From assembly GCA_018697195.1 (NCBI GenBank), contig CM031879.1, positions 40,513,715 through 40,577,714 on the forward strand: 64,000 nt of DNA, written 5' to 3'. Of this stretch, positions 63,782 to 64,000 are shown one piece after another. A model generated the notes under the pieces. It was not told the DNA's origin, ran no database searches, and saw nothing but the letters and a program-made list of their open reading frames with translations. A program made the position numbers and the translations under genes. Within the stretch, counting starts at the first letter, position 1, and every line of letters starts with the position of its first letter. The DNA comes from Certhia americana. Lineage: Eukaryota; Chordata; Aves; Passeriformes; Certhiidae.

Positions 63782-64000
63782 ATAAATTCTTTGATGTGAG
63801 GGTGATGAGGCACTGGAACAGGTTGCCCAGAGAAGTTGTGGGTGACTAGTTCCTGGAAGTATTCAAGGCCAGGTTGGATGGAGATCTGAGCAACTTAATC
63901 TAGGTGAAAGGTGTCCCTGTCCATGGCAGGGTGGTTGGAATTAAGCTGTCTTTAAGGTCGCTTGCTACCCAAATCATTCTATGATTCTAAATATGTTTTT

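Larger units (their letters stand above)
62915..63990 (+). mobile_element. CR1 LINE, RT C-terminal half and complete 3' end
   Basis: A plus-strand CR1 of about 1.08 kb. The RT reading starts around the GCIQRVVVSGSQS region and continues through KSGVPQRSVLGS, with a stop where Val-Leu-Phe is expected. IIFLNDIDEEIK and the active-site box SADDTKL (63064-63084, normally Phe-Ala-Asp-Asp) follow, then LKKWVHGKLMRFNQTECKVLHLG and EKDLGVLV. A frameshift near 63305 moves the reading to RAKRVLGCIQSSVG and then a stop. A third segment, NKERLRELELFNLRNTRLHTDLIAAF and GLFTRVCSDRTRRNGFKLKE (63537-63713), completes the C-terminal part. The 3' untranslated region ends in the octamer repeat ATTCTATGATTCTA (63976-63989). 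It is inactive because of its stops, frameshifts and 5' truncation. Confidence 0.95.

Noticed and set aside
1..64000. CRISPR arrays, operons, prophage or other prokaryotic systems
   Set aside because: There are no regularly spaced repeats with unique spacers and no dense coding. Composition and CR1/SINE content are those of a bird nuclear genome.

Overview
This window looks like nuclear DNA from a bird, and probably from a passerine (perching bird). The sequence is A+T-rich, poor in CpG and non-coding, with scattered homopolymers and microsatellites. The interspersed repeats I can recognise are fragments of the avian/reptilian LINE CR1 plus one SINE. The SINE has an isoleucine-tRNA head with intact A and B boxes and a CR1-derived tail. 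This is the structure described for the passerine family TguSINE1. To my knowledge it is absent from chicken and most other birds, so it is the best taxonomic marker here. The lineage call is an inference from one element.

Layout. Positions 1-10,900 are unique non-coding DNA with a striking 180-bp ordered pyrimidine microsatellite (456-635), a second small TTCC/CCTG tract (6,323-6,388), and two stretches that look like candidate regulatory sequence (about 1,321-1,760 and 7,640-7,910). A minus-strand CR1 3' end lies at 10,901-11,265. A long unique stretch follows, broken only by homopolymers, short duplications and a possible 45-bp CR1 scrap near 19,030. A plus-strand CR1 3' part lies at about 23,945-24,485, a (TG)30 tract at 27,309-27,368, and a short minus-strand CR1 end at 29,251-29,366. 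From 29,367 to 54,612 there is about 25 kb of unique sequence with no recognisable gene. At 54,613-56,010 a 1.4-kb minus-strand CR1 carries a decayed reverse transcriptase. The tRNA-Ile/CR1 SINE (56,031-56,175) abuts it in the same orientation. After another 6.7 kb of unique DNA, a plus-strand CR1 (about 62,915-63,990) closes the window with its octamer-repeat 3' end.

No protein-coding exon, functional RNA gene, CRISPR array or operon is supported. All open frames are short. The only ones with recognisable protein similarity are pieces of CR1 reverse transcriptase, and all of these are broken by frameshifts or stops. The longest unexplained frame (156 codons) is about what chance gives in 64 kb. 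The window is best read as intergenic or deep intronic DNA whose recognisable content is transposon remains, simple repeats and possibly unproven cis-regulatory elements. I did not find a new biological system. The items most worth a second look are the SINE/CR1 junction, the ordered repeat at 456-635 and a template-switch-like hairpin inside the last CR1.
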